The notes: generated by a model from the sequence alone, not told the origin. A stretch of 64,000 nucleotides of DNA from Caldicellulosiruptor danielii (GCF_034343125.1 NZ_CP139957.1:2164001-2228000); one strand, 5' to 3'. Positions 28,176 to 37,020 are shown, numbered from the stretch's first letter. Translations and numbers: made by a program.

Positions 28176-28511
28176 CTAAATCTTTACATTCCTTTCTTTG
28201 CTACTAATTCTTATAACCTCACTTACCTCTGAGACAAAAATCTTTCCATCACCTGGATTCCCTGTTGAACAGCAATCAAGAATAATATCTATAACCTTTT
28301 CAAATTGCTCATCACTTACAACCATCATAACCAACACCTTTGGCAATAGGTCTACTGTGTACGACCCTGCCCTCCACTGCAGAGTAATTCCTCGTTGGAT
28401 ACCTCTTCCTTTTACTCTCATAACTGTCATACCATAGATTCCTTCTTTTTCTAAGCACTCCTTGAGGTCATTTAGCTTTTCTTCCCTGATAATAGCTTCT
28501 ATTTTTTTCAT
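28176..28511 (-). CDS. glnB: P-II nitrogen regulatory protein
   Basis: A 111-residue P-II signal protein. The N-terminal MKKIEAII, the GRGIQRG segment at the base of the T-loop and the C-terminal GDGKIF block (Lys90 equivalent) are present. Tyr51, the usual uridylylation site, is present in AGSY. Trp replaces the common Tyr46, and the usual Glu44 is Leu, so the T-loop tip is altered. It follows amt by 18 nt; this is the typical pair in which P-II blocks the ammonium channel when nitrogen is sufficient. Confidence 0.95.
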   Translation of the reverse strand: MKKIEAIIREEKLNDLKECLEKEGIYGMTVMRVKGRGIQRGITLQWRAGSYTVDLLPKVLVMMVVSDEQFEKVIDIILDCCSTGNPGDGKIFVSEVSEVIRISSKERNVKI

Positions 28512-28529
28512 TTCAAAACACCCCCAAAA

Positions 28530-29750
28530 TTAAATTCCGCCATAAGCCTCTTCGCCATGCTGGGATATGTCAAGACCAACTGTCTCCTCTTCATATGTGA
28601 CAGAAAGTCCAACTGTCTTGTCAAGAATTTTCGCTATTATGAATGTAATTACAAAAGAGAAAGCCCACACAACAGCTACAGAAATTAATTGTACTAAAAA
28701 TAGCTTAAAGTTTCCAAATATCAAACCGTTATTGCCGCCAGGGTTTACCGCCTTGCTTGCAAATATGCCTGTCGCAAGCGCCCCCCAAGTTCCACCCATG
28801 CCATGACAAGCCCATACATCCAAAGTCTCATCAAGTTTTAGTCTTTCGCGAAGTCTTATAAAGTAGAACGAGATTATAGATGCAACTGCTCCTATTACAA
28901 TTGCTGAAAGAGCATTTACATAACCTGATGCAGGTGTTATCGCAACAAGCCCAACAACCGCACCTGTTGCAATCCCAATTGCGCTTGGTTTTTTATAAAG
29001 CCAGCTTATAATCATCCAGGAAACTGCAGCAGAGGCAGCAGCTACATTTGTTACAACAAATGCGTTGACACCAATCTCGTTTGCAGCTAAGCTGCTTCCA
29101 CCATTGAACCCAAACCAGCCAAACCAAAGCAAAAACGCACCAAGTAATGTAAGTGGAATATTGTTGGGTTCCATCTGAACTTTGCCAAAATCCTTTCTTG
29201 GTCTTAGCACAAGTGACAGCGCTAAAGCAGAGACACCAGCAGTAATATGCACAACAGTTCCACCAGCGAAATCTAAAGCACCTAAGTTCTTAAGCCATCC
29301 ACCTTTTGCCCACACCCAATGCGCAACAGGGTTGTATACAAATATAGCCCATAGCAGTGTAAAGAGTATATAACTGCTAAATTTGATTCTTTCTACATAG
29401 GCTCCTACAATCAAAGCCGGGGTAATTACAGCAAACATCATTTGAAATGCCATAAACAAAAGGTGTGGGATTGTTGCTGCATAGTCAGGATTTGGCTTAT
29501 ACCCCACATTCTTGAGTCCTGCCCAATCTAAGGTTCCAATCAAACCGAATTTATCAGGGCCAAACGCCATGCTGTAGCCAACCAGTACCCATTCAATGCT
29601 AATTATTCCTAAGGTCAGTGCTGACATGGTAATTGTGGAAAGAAGGTTTTTTCTTCTGACCATCCCACCATAAAAAAGACCTACTGCTGGTGTCATCAGC
29701 ATAACCAGAGCAGTTGAAATGAGTACCCATACAACGTCTGCATAATTCAT
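28530..29750 (-). CDS. amt: Ammonium transporter Amt
   Basis: A 406-residue ammonium channel with about eleven membrane helices. Conserved motifs are FYGGMVRRKN, the channel His in DFAGGTVVHITAGVSALA and WFGWFGFNGGSSL, and the C-terminal LDVWACHGMGGTWG. I chose the ATG at 29750, with GGGGGTG as Shine-Dalgarno; the upstream TTG at 29765 overlaps it. It forms an operon with glnB. A consensus promoter and a hairpin leader lie upstream. Confidence 0.96.
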   Translation of the reverse strand: MNYADVVWVLISTALVMLMTPAVGLFYGGMVRRKNLLSTITMSALTLGIISIEWVLVGYSMAFGPDKFGLIGTLDWAGLKNVGYKPNPDYAATIPHLLFMAFQMMFAVITPALIVGAYVERIKFSSYILFTLLWAIFVYNPVAHWVWAKGGWLKNLGALDFAGGTVVHITAGVSALALSLVLRPRKDFGKVQMEPNNIPLTLLGAFLLWFGWFGFNGGSSLAANEIGVNAFVVTNVAAASAAVSWMIISWLYKKPSAIGIATGAVVGLVAITPASGYVNALSAIVIGAVASIISFYFIRLRERLKLDETLDVWACHGMGGTWGALATGIFASKAVNPGGNNGLIFGNFKLFLVQLISVAVVWAFSFVITFIIAKILDKTVGLSVTYEEETVGLDISQHGEEAYGGI

Positions 29751-29803
29751 CCAAAACACCCCCAAATCTTATTTTGAAAGTCTATATCCGCCTAAAATGC
29801 AAA

Positions 29804-29835
29804 ATGGGGACATACCATTTCTGGTATGCCCCCAT
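29804..29835 (-). promoter_or_regulatory. Hairpin in the amt leader, terminator-like
   Basis: A 13-bp inverted repeat with one mismatch (29804-29816 and 29823-29835) and a 6-nt loop. On the minus strand it is followed by TTTTGCATTTT. It starts a few bases downstream of the predicted transcription start and 54 nt before the amt ATG. It could terminate upstream rpsI transcripts, or act as an attenuator for amt. Confidence 0.6.
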
Positions 29836-29851
29836 TGGCAACTACAATTTT

Positions 29852-29880
29852 ATTATACTTAGCTTTTGAGATGATGTCAA
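29852..29880 (-). promoter_or_regulatory. Consensus sigma-A promoter of amt-glnB
   Basis: On the minus strand TTGACA (29875-29880) and TATAAT (29852-29857) are separated by 17 nt. Both hexamers match consensus exactly. Confidence 0.8.
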
Positions 29881-29919
29881 TAGGTGAAATTTTAAATTGG
29901 TGAAATTGTAAAAAATAAA

Positions 29920-29942
29920 AGCTCCTTTTTGGAAAAGGAGCT
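29920..29942 (-). terminator. Terminator after rpsI
   Basis: AGCTCCTTTT pairs with AAAAGGAGCT (29933-29942 and 29920-29929), with T-rich sequence (TTTTATTTTTT) beyond the stem on the minus strand. It lies just past the rpsI stop. Confidence 0.85.
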
Positions 29943-29954
29943 GCCAAAACTTTT

Positions 29955-30353
29955 TTATCTTTTTGAGAACTGGGGTGCTCTTCTTGCTTTCTTGAGACCG
30001 TACTTCTTTCTCTCCACCATACGTGGGTCTCTTGTGAGAAATCCTGCTTTCTTCAAAACTGGTCTTAAAGTTGGGTCTGCAAGCACTAAAGCTCTTGCAA
30101 TACCATGTCTTACAGCACCTGCTTGACCAGAAAGCCCGCCACCTTGTACCTTTGCAATAACATCGTACTTGTTCAAAGTCTCTGTAAGAGTTAGTGGCTG
30201 CTTTACAATAATTCTCAATGTCTCAAGTGGGAAATACTCTTCCATGCTCTTATCGTTCACAATAATCTTACCATTTCCAGGTGAAAGCCAAACCTTTGCA
30301 ACAGAAGTTTTCCTTCTACCAGTTGCATAATATCTAATCTGTGCCACTTTCAT
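29955..30353 (-). CDS. rpsI: 30S ribosomal protein S9
   Basis: A 132-residue S9. Diagnostic motifs are [35 protein letters not shown] and the C-terminal [12 protein letters not shown], whose last Lys/Arg reach the P-site tRNA. It follows rplM by 18 nt in the universal rplM-rpsI order. Confidence 0.97.
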   Translation of the reverse strand: MKVAQIRYYATGRRKTSVAKVWLSPGNGKIIVNDKSMEEYFPLETLRIIVKQPLTLTETLNKYDVIAKVQGGGLSGQAGAVRHGIARALVLADPTLRPVLKKAGFLTRDPRMVERKKYGLKKARRAPQFSKR

Positions 30354-30371
30354 ATCCTCCCCTAACTAAAA

Positions 30372-30800
30372 CTATATTTCCAGCACTTCTGGTTTTTGTG
30401 CAGCATGTGGATGATTTGGTCCTCTATAGACTTTTAGCTTTCTCATGAACCTGTCTCTCAGCCTATTTTTAGGAAGCATGCCACGTACTGCAACCTCAAT
30501 TGCCTTTTCTGGATGCTTTTCAAGAAGTCTGCGATATGGTATGAACTTGAGTCCACCTGGATACTTTGTATGATATCTGTATCCGTCCTTGTCAAGCTTT
30601 TTACCTGTTAAAACAACCTTTTCAGCATTTACCACAATCACATAGTCTCCGGTGTCAACATTAGGTGTAAACTGGGGTTTATGTTTTCCTCTCAAAATCA
30701 CAGCAATTTTAGCTGCAAGTCTTCCAAGCGGTTTTCCTGTTGCATCTATCACATACCACTTCTTTGGAACTTCATTTGGCTTTGCAAGGTATGTCTTCAT
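30372..30800 (-). CDS. rplM: 50S ribosomal protein L13
   Basis: A 142-residue L13. It has [19 protein letters not shown], the central [10 protein letters not shown] and the C-terminal [13 protein letters not shown] start it at the ATG at 30800. An upstream GTG at 30815 overlaps the Shine-Dalgarno AAGGAG, so it cannot be used. The spacing to the ATG (14 nt) is a little long. Confidence 0.96.
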   Translation of the reverse strand: MKTYLAKPNEVPKKWYVIDATGKPLGRLAAKIAVILRGKHKPQFTPNVDTGDYVIVVNAEKVVLTGKKLDKDGYRYHTKYPGGLKFIPYRRLLEKHPEKAIEVAVRGMLPKNRLRDRFMRKLKVYRGPNHPHAAQKPEVLEI

Positions 30801-30889
30801 CGCTTTCTTCTTCACTCCTTTTGAAATTTTGTTTTCTGAAAATCTATATTATCAACTCATACTCGGGGCCTTATTTTAAAACATTAAAT

Positions 30890-30918
30890 ATTCTAATACA
30901 TTATATTGTCAATGTCAA
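30890..30918 (-). promoter_or_regulatory. Promoter of rplM-rpsI
   Basis: On the minus strand TTGACA (30913-30918) and TAGAAT (30890-30895) are 17 nt apart, about 90 nt before rplM. The IS481-like element is inserted only a few bases upstream of the -35. Confidence 0.7.
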
Positions 30919-30921
30919 TTG

Positions 30922-30937
30922 CTTGGATAAAGATTTT
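30922..30937 (+). repeat. Left 16-bp target-site duplication of the IS481-like copy
   Basis: The 16-nt sequence CTTGGATAAAGATTTT is identical at 32205-32220, at the other end of the element. This marks the insertion boundary and suggests a fairly recent event. Confidence 0.85.
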
Positions 30938-32204
30938 CTCGAATAGGTGTGAAGATATTTACCACAGCGAAAGAATGTGCGAAAATAGTGAGGAGAAGGT
31001 CATAAAAAGAATAGAGGCTGCCTCCATCCTGTTTGATATTATAATTAAAAAATGTAGTATTCCATTCAAAAGAAACATCAAAAAACTACCAGGATGGGAG
31101 GGCAGCCTACTATGAATATTATATCATACCATGAGCTAAGAAAAATATCTCCTGAAAAAGCAAGAGAATTAATCCGAAAAGTGTTTGAAGTAAATAACAA
31201 AAACGTATCAAAAACTGCTAAAATATTAGGTGTATCAAGACACACTGTAAGAAGAGCAATTTACGGTCCACTTGAGGATAAGTCCAGAAGGCCTAAAACT
31301 TGTCCCAAAAAACTTTCTTCTGAACTTGAAAATCTCATCATCCAAGAGGCTAAAAGAACAGGCTTCAGATACAGACGTCTTTCACTTTACTTGTTCAGAA
31401 AATACGGGGTCAAAATAAGCGAAAACACTATAAAATCAATTCTCAGAAGAAATGCTGTACCGAGAAAAACAAGGAAGACAAAAAAGGGAGAGAGAAGCTT
31501 GTATGATTATGAAACTCTCATTCCTTTTTCTGAATTTCAACTTGATACAAAGTATCTTTTAGATAAAGATAGTCTCCCAAAAGAAGTATATGAACACATT
31601 AAAAAATACAACCTACCATGTTATGAGTGGAACATGATAGATGTTGCAACAAGAACAAGATTTACAGCTTACTCCTATGAACTTTCATCTGCTTTTGGCT
31701 TTATGTTCATATCTTTAGTTGCATTATGGTTAAGAACTCATAATGTCAGAAACCAAATAAGAATAAGATTAGACAATGGAACAGAATTTTGTGGAGGAAG
31801 CGAAAGAAAACTAAGGGAGTGGAATGAGATGCTGTCATTTCTGGGAGTAGAGCTAAATCCTATTCCACCAAAAGCTAAACACTTGATGGGTATAATTGAA
31901 AATTCACACAGAGCAGATGATGAGTATTTCGCAATAGATTCATGCGGAAAGATGCAAAACAAAAGATGAATTTATTCAAAGAGCCCAAAGATGGCAGGAT
32001 ACATGGAATTTCTTCAGACCTCATAATGGTAAAGGAATGAATGGGAGGACACCATTTGAAAAATTTAAAGACTCTAAAACTTTGGTCTCCTCCCATGTAT
32101 TTCAGTTTCCTACTTTACTTCTTGATGATATTATGAAAAAGGTAGGTACTTTCTATTCTCTGTTCTGTAATAAATTAGGTGGTAAATATGTCTTCACCAC
32201 GTGC
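30938..32204 (+). mobile_element. IS481-like insertion sequence, copy 1 (1267 bp)
   Basis: The element is bounded by a 16-bp direct repeat. Its ends contain an imperfect inverted repeat: TGAAGATATTTACCAC near 30951-30966 against TGAAGACATATTTACCAC on the complement of about 32181-32198. It carries one DDE transposase frame. It lies between divergent rplM and a glycerate kinase gene. A second, decayed copy is at 51253-52481, and shared sequence stops at the same places, which supports these ends. Confidence 0.85.
31015..31108 (+). promoter_or_regulatory. Hairpin covering the transposase Shine-Dalgarno
   Basis: AGGCTGCC-T-CCATCCTG (31015-31031) pairs with CAGGATGG-GAG-GGCAGCCT (31090-31108): two 8-bp stems with a small internal bulge and a 58-nt loop. 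The right arm includes GGGAGGG, the probable ribosome site for the ATG at 31112. The arms are also kept in copy 2. It would stop translation of the transposase from read-through transcripts. Confidence 0.7.
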
Positions 32205-32213
32205 CTTGGATAA
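31112..32213 (+). pseudogene. IS481-like DDE transposase with one frameshift
   Basis: The first frame runs to a stop at 31969 and gives a helix-turn-helix N-terminus (SKTAKILGVSRHTVRRAIYG) and the DDE core: Asp in FQLDTKYLL, Asp in RLDNGTEFCGG and Glu in MGIIENSHRADDE. Around 31930-31955 the frame shifts by one base. The second frame then continues HAERCKTKDEFIQRAQRWQD, WNFFRPHNGKGMNGRTPFEK and so on to TAA at 32211. That stop lies in the flanking duplication, just outside the element. The catalytic residues are complete before the shift. Whether the protein is dead or made by frameshifting is discussed in the findings. Confidence 0.8.
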
Positions 32214-32220
32214 AGATTTT
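32205..32220 (+). repeat. Right 16-bp target-site duplication of IS481-like copy 1
   Basis: Exact copy of 30922-30937. It supplies the stop codon of the transposase frame. Confidence 0.85.
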
Positions 32221-32263
32221 TAATAAGCATAGTAAATACTTTTATTTTAAAAATGCAAGGCAT

Positions 32264-32292
32264 TTGACAAGAATTTTGGTAAAATATAAATG
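32264..32292 (+). promoter_or_regulatory. Possible promoter of the glycerate kinase gene
   Basis: TTGACA at 32264-32269 is consensus, followed at 17 nt by TAAATG and at 15 nt by TATAAA. The -10 is therefore not ideal. It lies 45-60 nt outside the IS end. Confidence 0.45.
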
Positions 32293-32336
32293 TAAACTTC
32301 GCATTGATAAGATTGACAAGAAAGGAGGAAATGTTA

Positions 32337-33470
32337 TTGAAATATTTGGTTGCGCCGGATAAATATAAAGGGTCATTTGACGCCTTTGTTGCATCTGAGA
32401 TAATAAAAGAAGCTATCGTTGAGGTTGACAAAAGCGCAGAAGTTTTTCAGCTTCCGCTTGCCGACGGTGGAGAAGGGACCCTGACAGCTCTGTGTAAAAT
32501 CTTTGGTGCCAAAATAGAAGAGGTTGAGGTAAATGACCCTCTTTTCAGGAAGATAAAAAGCAGGATAGGATTTTTTGAAGACAAAGCAATCATTGAAATG
32601 GCAGAATGTTCAGGACTTCTTCTTTTAAAAGACGAAGAAAGAAATCCCCTTTATACAACAACATACGGTGTTGGTGAGCTCATCAAGTACGCAATTTCAA
32701 AGAAAGTGAAAGAAATCATCATTGGCATTGGTGGGTCTGCAACAAATGATGCTGGAGTAGGGATGCTAAATAGCCTTGGTATGAAATTTCTGGACGAAAA
32801 TGGAGAAGAGTTAAAACCAATTGGTGAAAACTTGGTAAAAATAAAAAAAATTGATGATTCAGAATTTTTGAAAGATGCTCTCAAGGTAAAATTTACAGTT
32901 TTGTGTGATGTTACAAATCCACTTTATGGAGAAAACGGTGCAGCGTATGTGTTTGCACCCCAAAAAGGGGCAGACGAAAATGCTGTAAAGCTTCTTGATA
33001 TGGGACTTAGGAATTTTGCAAATGTTGCCAAAGAGTATCTCGGAAAAGATTTATCGCTTTCAAGCGGAGCTGGTGCTGCAGGGGGATTAGGATTTGCACT
33101 TTTGGCTTTTTTGAACGCTCAGTATGTATCGGGAATAGATTATATACTCAGCGCTTCAAATGCAGAAGAACATGTCAAGTGGGCAGACATTATTATCACT
33201 GGCGAAGGAAGATTTGACAGGCAAAGCCTATCTGGAAAATCTACAATTGGAATTGCAAGACTTGGGGTTAAGCTTGGCAAGATGGTAATTGTTATTTCAG
33301 GGTCTATTGATTGTCCTTTTGAAGAATATTCAAAAGAAGGCATAACTTCAATTTTCTCTATCGTTGATATGGCATCATCGCTTGACAGATGCTTAAAAGA
33401 AGCACCACGGCTTTTGAAAGAAACTACAAAGAGCATTGTGAATTTGATTTTAAGGGCAAAAAATCTTTAA
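32337..33470 (+). CDS. Glycerate 2-kinase, GlxK/GarK family
   Basis: Phosphorylates D-glycerate, giving 2-phosphoglycerate in most characterised members. The N-terminus KYLVAPDKYKGSFDAF matches the usual APDSFKGS motif. The ADGGEGT and IIGIGGSATNDAGVGM blocks, GLGFALLAFL and ITGEGRFDRQSL complete the family pattern. AAAGGAGG ends 8 nt before a TTG at 32337, so I chose that start; an ATG at 32331 is too close to the site. Length is 377 residues. It opens the sugar-catabolism island but is on the opposite strand from the fucosidase, and its link to that pathway is unclear. Confidence 0.88.
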   Translation: MKYLVAPDKYKGSFDAFVASEIIKEAIVEVDKSAEVFQLPLADGGEGTLTALCKIFGAKIEEVEVNDPLFRKIKSRIGFFEDKAIIEMAECSGLLLLKDEERNPLYTTTYGVGELIKYAISKKVKEIIIGIGGSATNDAGVGMLNSLGMKFLDENGEELKPIGENLVKIKKIDDSEFLKDALKVKFTVLCDVTNPLYGENGAAYVFAPQKGADENAVKLLDMGLRNFANVAKEYLGKDLSLSSGAGAAGGLGFALLAFLNAQYVSGIDYILSASNAEEHVKWADIIITGEGRFDRQSLSGKSTIGIARLGVKLGKMVIVISGSIDCPFEEYSKEGITSIFSIVDMASSLDRCLKEAPRLLKETTKSIVNLILRAKNL

Positions 33471-33486
33471 AAAGTAAATAAAACCA

Positions 33487-33520
33487 TTCAGGGCTATTCC
33501 TTTTTTGGAATAGCCCTGAA
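33487..33520. terminator. Terminator between glycerate kinase and GH29
   Basis: A perfect 14-bp stem (33487-33500, 33507-33520) with a loop of T's. It sits between convergent genes. The U-tract is better on the minus strand (TGGTTTTATTT). Confidence 0.75.
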
Positions 33521-33532
33521 AAAGAAAAGTTT

Positions 33533-34993
33533 TTACTTTATGCAAAAACAATGTGGATATCCTGTGCTGCAGTACTTTTCTGGCAATTTGATTATCAGTG
33601 CGTTATCGAGCTGTTCAAATTCAAGCTCATCTTCAAAACCCAAAAGTCTTACCTCTTTGACAGAGATGCCGCTTGATAGTCCCAAACTTTTGATAATTGC
33701 CCTGTGATCCTCTGGATACTTCATTTGAAAAGCAAAAATTTTTCCATCTTTTTGGGTAAATCTAAAATCTTCTTTTGTCCACTCAAGCTTTTTCTCCTGG
33801 AAAGCTCCACCTTGAGCTTTTGTCGGACCTTCTCCATATTTTATCCATGGACGTGTTGCATATATGGCTTCTGCGTTTACTTTCATCCATTTTGCAATCT
33901 CATCAAGAATATATAGACATTCATCATCCAGTGTGCCATCTGGTTTTTGTGGAATGTTTAAAAGAAGGTTTCCACCTTTGCTTACAATATCAATAAGCAT
34001 TTCAATTACCTGCTCAGGAGTTTTATATATAGCTCTTACATCATAAAACCAGCCACCTACACATGTATCTGTCTGCCATGGATGAGGTAGAATATCTTCG
34101 GCTGCTCCACGTTCAATGTCCAAAACACCAATTTTATACACATCCGGATTTGTGTCTTTTTGAGTGTACACTGCTTGATTTATACCACCGTGATTCTTGG
34201 CACTTGTATTGTAAAGATGCGCAACTATACTCAGCCCAATCTCACCAAATGGAACACCACCATCTGAATATAAAAAGTCTGGTTCATACTGGTCGATCAA
34301 ATCTTTTATTCTTAAAAACCATTTCATATGCCACTGTGGATTTGGCGAGTACCAATTGACAATCTTTCCATGCTGTTTTTCTAACTCATACTCGTCCCTA
34401 TTTGGGTGATAAAAATCCTCATAGGCAGGGTCATTTCCATCATATGGAACGCCCTTATATGGTCCTTTTGAATCACATCCTTTGTTTGGTGCAAACCATG
34501 AAAAGCTTGCTGCTAAATGTTCTGATACACCAAATGGAAGCCCTCTTTCTCTTGCAGCCTTTGCCCACATTCCAACAATATCTTTTTTGGGCCCCATGTT
34601 TACTGCATTCCACCTATGGTATCGGGAATTCCAGTTATCAAAGTTATCGTGGTGAACAGCCTGAGCAACAAAATATTTTGCCCCTGCTTTTATATACAGA
34701 TCAATCAATTCCTCTGGGTTAAACTTTTCGGCCTTCCACATCTGAACAATGTCTTTGTAACCAACCTTTGAAGGATGCCCATACTTTCGCCAATGGTAGT
34801 AATACTGTGGTTCTCCTTCTCTATAAATATTGCGTGCATACCAGTCACCATACATAGGGACCGATTGAGGCCCCCAGTGCGCCCAAATACCAAACTTTGC
34901 ATCCAAAAACCACTGAGGACATTTGAATTGTCTTAAAGATTCCCATGTTGGTGAAAAAGGGCCTTGTTGGATGGTTTTTAAATACTCCTCCAT
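33533..34993 (-). CDS. GH29 alpha-L-fucosidase
   Basis: A 486-residue glycosidase of family 29. Motifs are FGIWAHWGPQSVP near the N-terminus, AVHHDNFDNW (the family His-His-Asp block) and YEPDFLYSDGGVP, whose Asp is the nucleophile. It lacks a signal peptide, so it hydrolyses imported fucosyl oligosaccharides. The ATG at 34993 is preceded by AAGGAGG; an in-frame ATG at 35068 lies within fucI. It follows fucI with a gap of 25 nt and both are in one operon. Confidence 0.92.
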   Translation of the reverse strand: MEEYLKTIQQGPFSPTWESLRQFKCPQWFLDAKFGIWAHWGPQSVPMYGDWYARNIYREGEPQYYYHWRKYGHPSKVGYKDIVQMWKAEKFNPEELIDLYIKAGAKYFVAQAVHHDNFDNWNSRYHRWNAVNMGPKKDIVGMWAKAARERGLPFGVSEHLAASFSWFAPNKGCDSKGPYKGVPYDGNDPAYEDFYHPNRDEYELEKQHGKIVNWYSPNPQWHMKWFLRIKDLIDQYEPDFLYSDGGVPFGEIGLSIVAHLYNTSAKNHGGINQAVYTQKDTNPDVYKIGVLDIERGAAEDILPHPWQTDTCVGGWFYDVRAIYKTPEQVIEMLIDIVSKGGNLLLNIPQKPDGTLDDECLYILDEIAKWMKVNAEAIYATRPWIKYGEGPTKAQGGAFQEKKLEWTKEDFRFTQKDGKIFAFQMKYPEDHRAIIKSLGLSSGISVKEVRLLGFEDELEFEQLDNALIIKLPEKYCSTGYPHCFCIK

Positions 34994-35018
34994 GTATAAA
35001 AACCTCCTTGTGTACAAA

Positions 35019-36839
35019 TTACTTCTTATAAAGCGGCCCAAAGTTCCTACATGCCCTAAAATCTGCACTTTCTAAATCTTCTGTTCCAAACGCACTCCAG
35101 GCACTAGGCCTGAAGATTCTCTCTTCTTCAACATTGTGCATACATACCGGAATTCTTAACATAGATGCCAATGTGATAAACAAATCACCTACATGTCCAT
35201 ATGTTATTGCACAGTGATTTGCTCCCCAGTTTTCCATCACAGAGTATACACTCTTAAATGCTCCCTTGCCAGTTAGTTTTGGTACAAACCAAGTGGTTGG
35301 CCATGTTGGATCTGTTCTTCTGTCAAGTATTTCATGAACATTTGGGGGAAGTTCTACTGTCCAGCCTTCTGCAATTTGAAGAACAGGTCCCAACCCTTTA
35401 ACAATATTTAATCTTGAGATTGTAACAGGCATGCTACCTCTTGTTACAAATTTTGTTGAAAATCCGCCACCTCTAAAATAACCCAAATTTGCATAACAGA
35501 ACCTTGTTGCTTCTAAGCACTTTCTAACTTCTTCTTCTGTGATTTCCCAGAAAGGTTTTATAGCAGGCTTGCCGTCAATCTCTTGCTGACCTGTTCCGTC
35601 AAGTGCTGCTGAACCTGAATTTATAAGATGAATAACCCCATTTTCCGAAAGTCCTTCTGGTTTCCATCCAGTTACTCTATAAATAGCCTCTGGACTCCAA
35701 TATGTTCTAACGTCTGCAAAAATCTGAGCTGTATTTGTAAGTAAATGCCCAAATAACATACATACACCGTTTAAGCTGTCATTTTCAGTTGCAAGGATGT
35801 AAGGCTGTCTCAGTCCATTCCAGTCAAATGAGGAGTTGAGAATGGTCTCCATGAAGTCTCCATTTGGAAAATGATCTGTCCACTGCCGCTGCCCTTGAAA
35901 TCCTGCCAAAATTGCATTGTGACCAAGGTTTTCTTCTGGGTATCCTAATTCTTCAAGTTTTTTATTACCAACCATTAAATCTCTTGTTATTATAGCCATC
36001 TTAACTACAAATTCCCACACTTCATCCTTCTTTTTTCTGTCAACTCTTTTCTCTGGTGGATTAGGGTCTTCTCCTTCCCTGCAATTATTTCTTACCCACT
36101 GTATTGCCCTTTCAAATTCTTCTTGGTCGTATATCTTTTCTTCTATCTGTCTTATTATTTCAGACATGTCAACATACTCAACTCTCATTCCAAGATAGTC
36201 TTCAAAAAAGTCAGGGTCAACAATAGAACCTGCGATTCCCATTGATACGCTTCCAATTGAAAGATAGGACTTATTTTTCATTATAGAAACTGCTAAAGCA
36301 CTTTTTACAAACTTTAAAATCTTTTCTTGGACATCTTGAGGAATTGAAAAGTCATCTTTGTCTTGGACATCCTTCCCATATATCTTAAAGACAGGAAGTC
36401 CCTTTTGGTTGTGAGCAGCTGACACTGCAGCAAGATACACAGCACCCGGTCTTTCTGTACCATTAAATCCCCATACAGCTTTTGGAATATCCAGTGTCAT
36501 ATCCATTGTTTCAGCTCCATAACACCAGCAAGGTGTAACTGTTATAGAAAGGCCAACTCCCTCTTTTTTGAAAAGTTCATCTGCCATTCTTGCCTCTACA
36601 ACACCACCAATACACCGTGGTGGCAAGATACACTTTACTTTTTCTCCATTAGGCAAATAAATATTGTTTTCAATAAACTCTGCCACAGCCTGTGCTAATT
36701 TCCATGTGTGTTCCTCTAATGATTCTCTTACACCACCGTATCTGCCATCTATAGTAGGTCTAATTCCAACTTTGGGATAGTCTTCAACGAAACGTTTTTC
36801 GCCAATGTTAACCGTGTATTCATTCCTTTTATTTTGCAT
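35019..36839 (-). CDS. fucI: L-fucose (D-arabinose) isomerase FucI
   Basis: A 606-residue aldose-ketose isomerase that converts L-fucose to L-fuculose; the same enzyme also handles D-arabinose. The C-terminal metal-binding part shows [29 protein letters not shown] and [13 protein letters not shown], matching the Glu, Asp and His ligand positions. I took the ATG at 36839 because AAAGGG sits about 10 nt upstream. The promoter (see 36992) and an operator-like AAACGTTT site lie in the leader. First gene of an operon with GH29. Confidence 0.94.
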   Translation of the reverse strand: MQNKRNEYTVNIGEKRFVEDYPKVGIRPTIDGRYGGVRESLEEHTWKLAQAVAEFIENNIYLPNGEKVKCILPPRCIGGVVEARMADELFKKEGVGLSITVTPCWCYGAETMDMTLDIPKAVWGFNGTERPGAVYLAAVSAAHNQKGLPVFKIYGKDVQDKDDFSIPQDVQEKILKFVKSALAVSIMKNKSYLSIGSVSMGIAGSIVDPDFFEDYLGMRVEYVDMSEIIRQIEEKIYDQEEFERAIQWVRNNCREGEDPNPPEKRVDRKKKDEVWEFVVKMAIITRDLMVGNKKLEELGYPEENLGHNAILAGFQGQRQWTDHFPNGDFMETILNSSFDWNGLRQPYILATENDSLNGVCMLFGHLLTNTAQIFADVRTYWSPEAIYRVTGWKPEGLSENGVIHLINSGSAALDGTGQQEIDGKPAIKPFWEITEEEVRKCLEATRFCYANLGYFRGGGFSTKFVTRGSMPVTISRLNIVKGLGPVLQIAEGWTVELPPNVHEILDRRTDPTWPTTWFVPKLTGKGAFKSVYSVMENWGANHCAITYGHVGDLFITLASMLRIPVCMHNVEEERIFRPSAWSAFGTEDLESADFRACRNFGPLYKK

Positions 36840-36954
36840 ATTATAACACCCTTTCACAAATATTACAGAAACTTGGTCCTAAGTTTACTTGAGCTACAGC
36901 CTTCTTTTAAACTTCATTTTGCTTTAACTGCTGTATATGTGTATCTTTCTTGCG

Positions 36955-36962
36955 AAACGTTT
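36955..36962. promoter_or_regulatory. LacI-type operator in the fucI leader
   Basis: AAACGTTT within TGTAAAACGTTTCGCA on the minus strand. It lies about 30 nt downstream of the -10, a roadblock position. Similar sites flank the aldolase promoter and the LacI gene. A second AAACGTTT at 36790-36797 is inside the fucI coding start and may be chance. Confidence 0.55.
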
Positions 36963-36991
36963 TACATTTAGTATAAGATCCATCAATTCTC

Positions 36992-37020
36992 AGTATAATT
37001 CAGCGTTTTCTAAAAGTCAA
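36992..37020 (-). promoter_or_regulatory. Promoter of fucI-GH29 operon
   Basis: TTGACT (37015-37020) and TATACT (36992-36997) with 17-nt spacing on the minus strand. Leader is about 150 nt. Confidence 0.7.

Noticed and set aside
30800-30890. L13 leader-type autoregulatory RNA upstream of rplM
   Set aside because: The leader is short, and I could see no strong structure beyond a G/C-rich patch. Needs a covariance model search.
36790-36797. AAACGTTT inside the start of fucI as a second, looping operator
   Set aside because: The spacing of 165 bp to the first site is possible for looping, but it falls in codons for Glu-Lys-Arg-Phe. I kept it only as a note.
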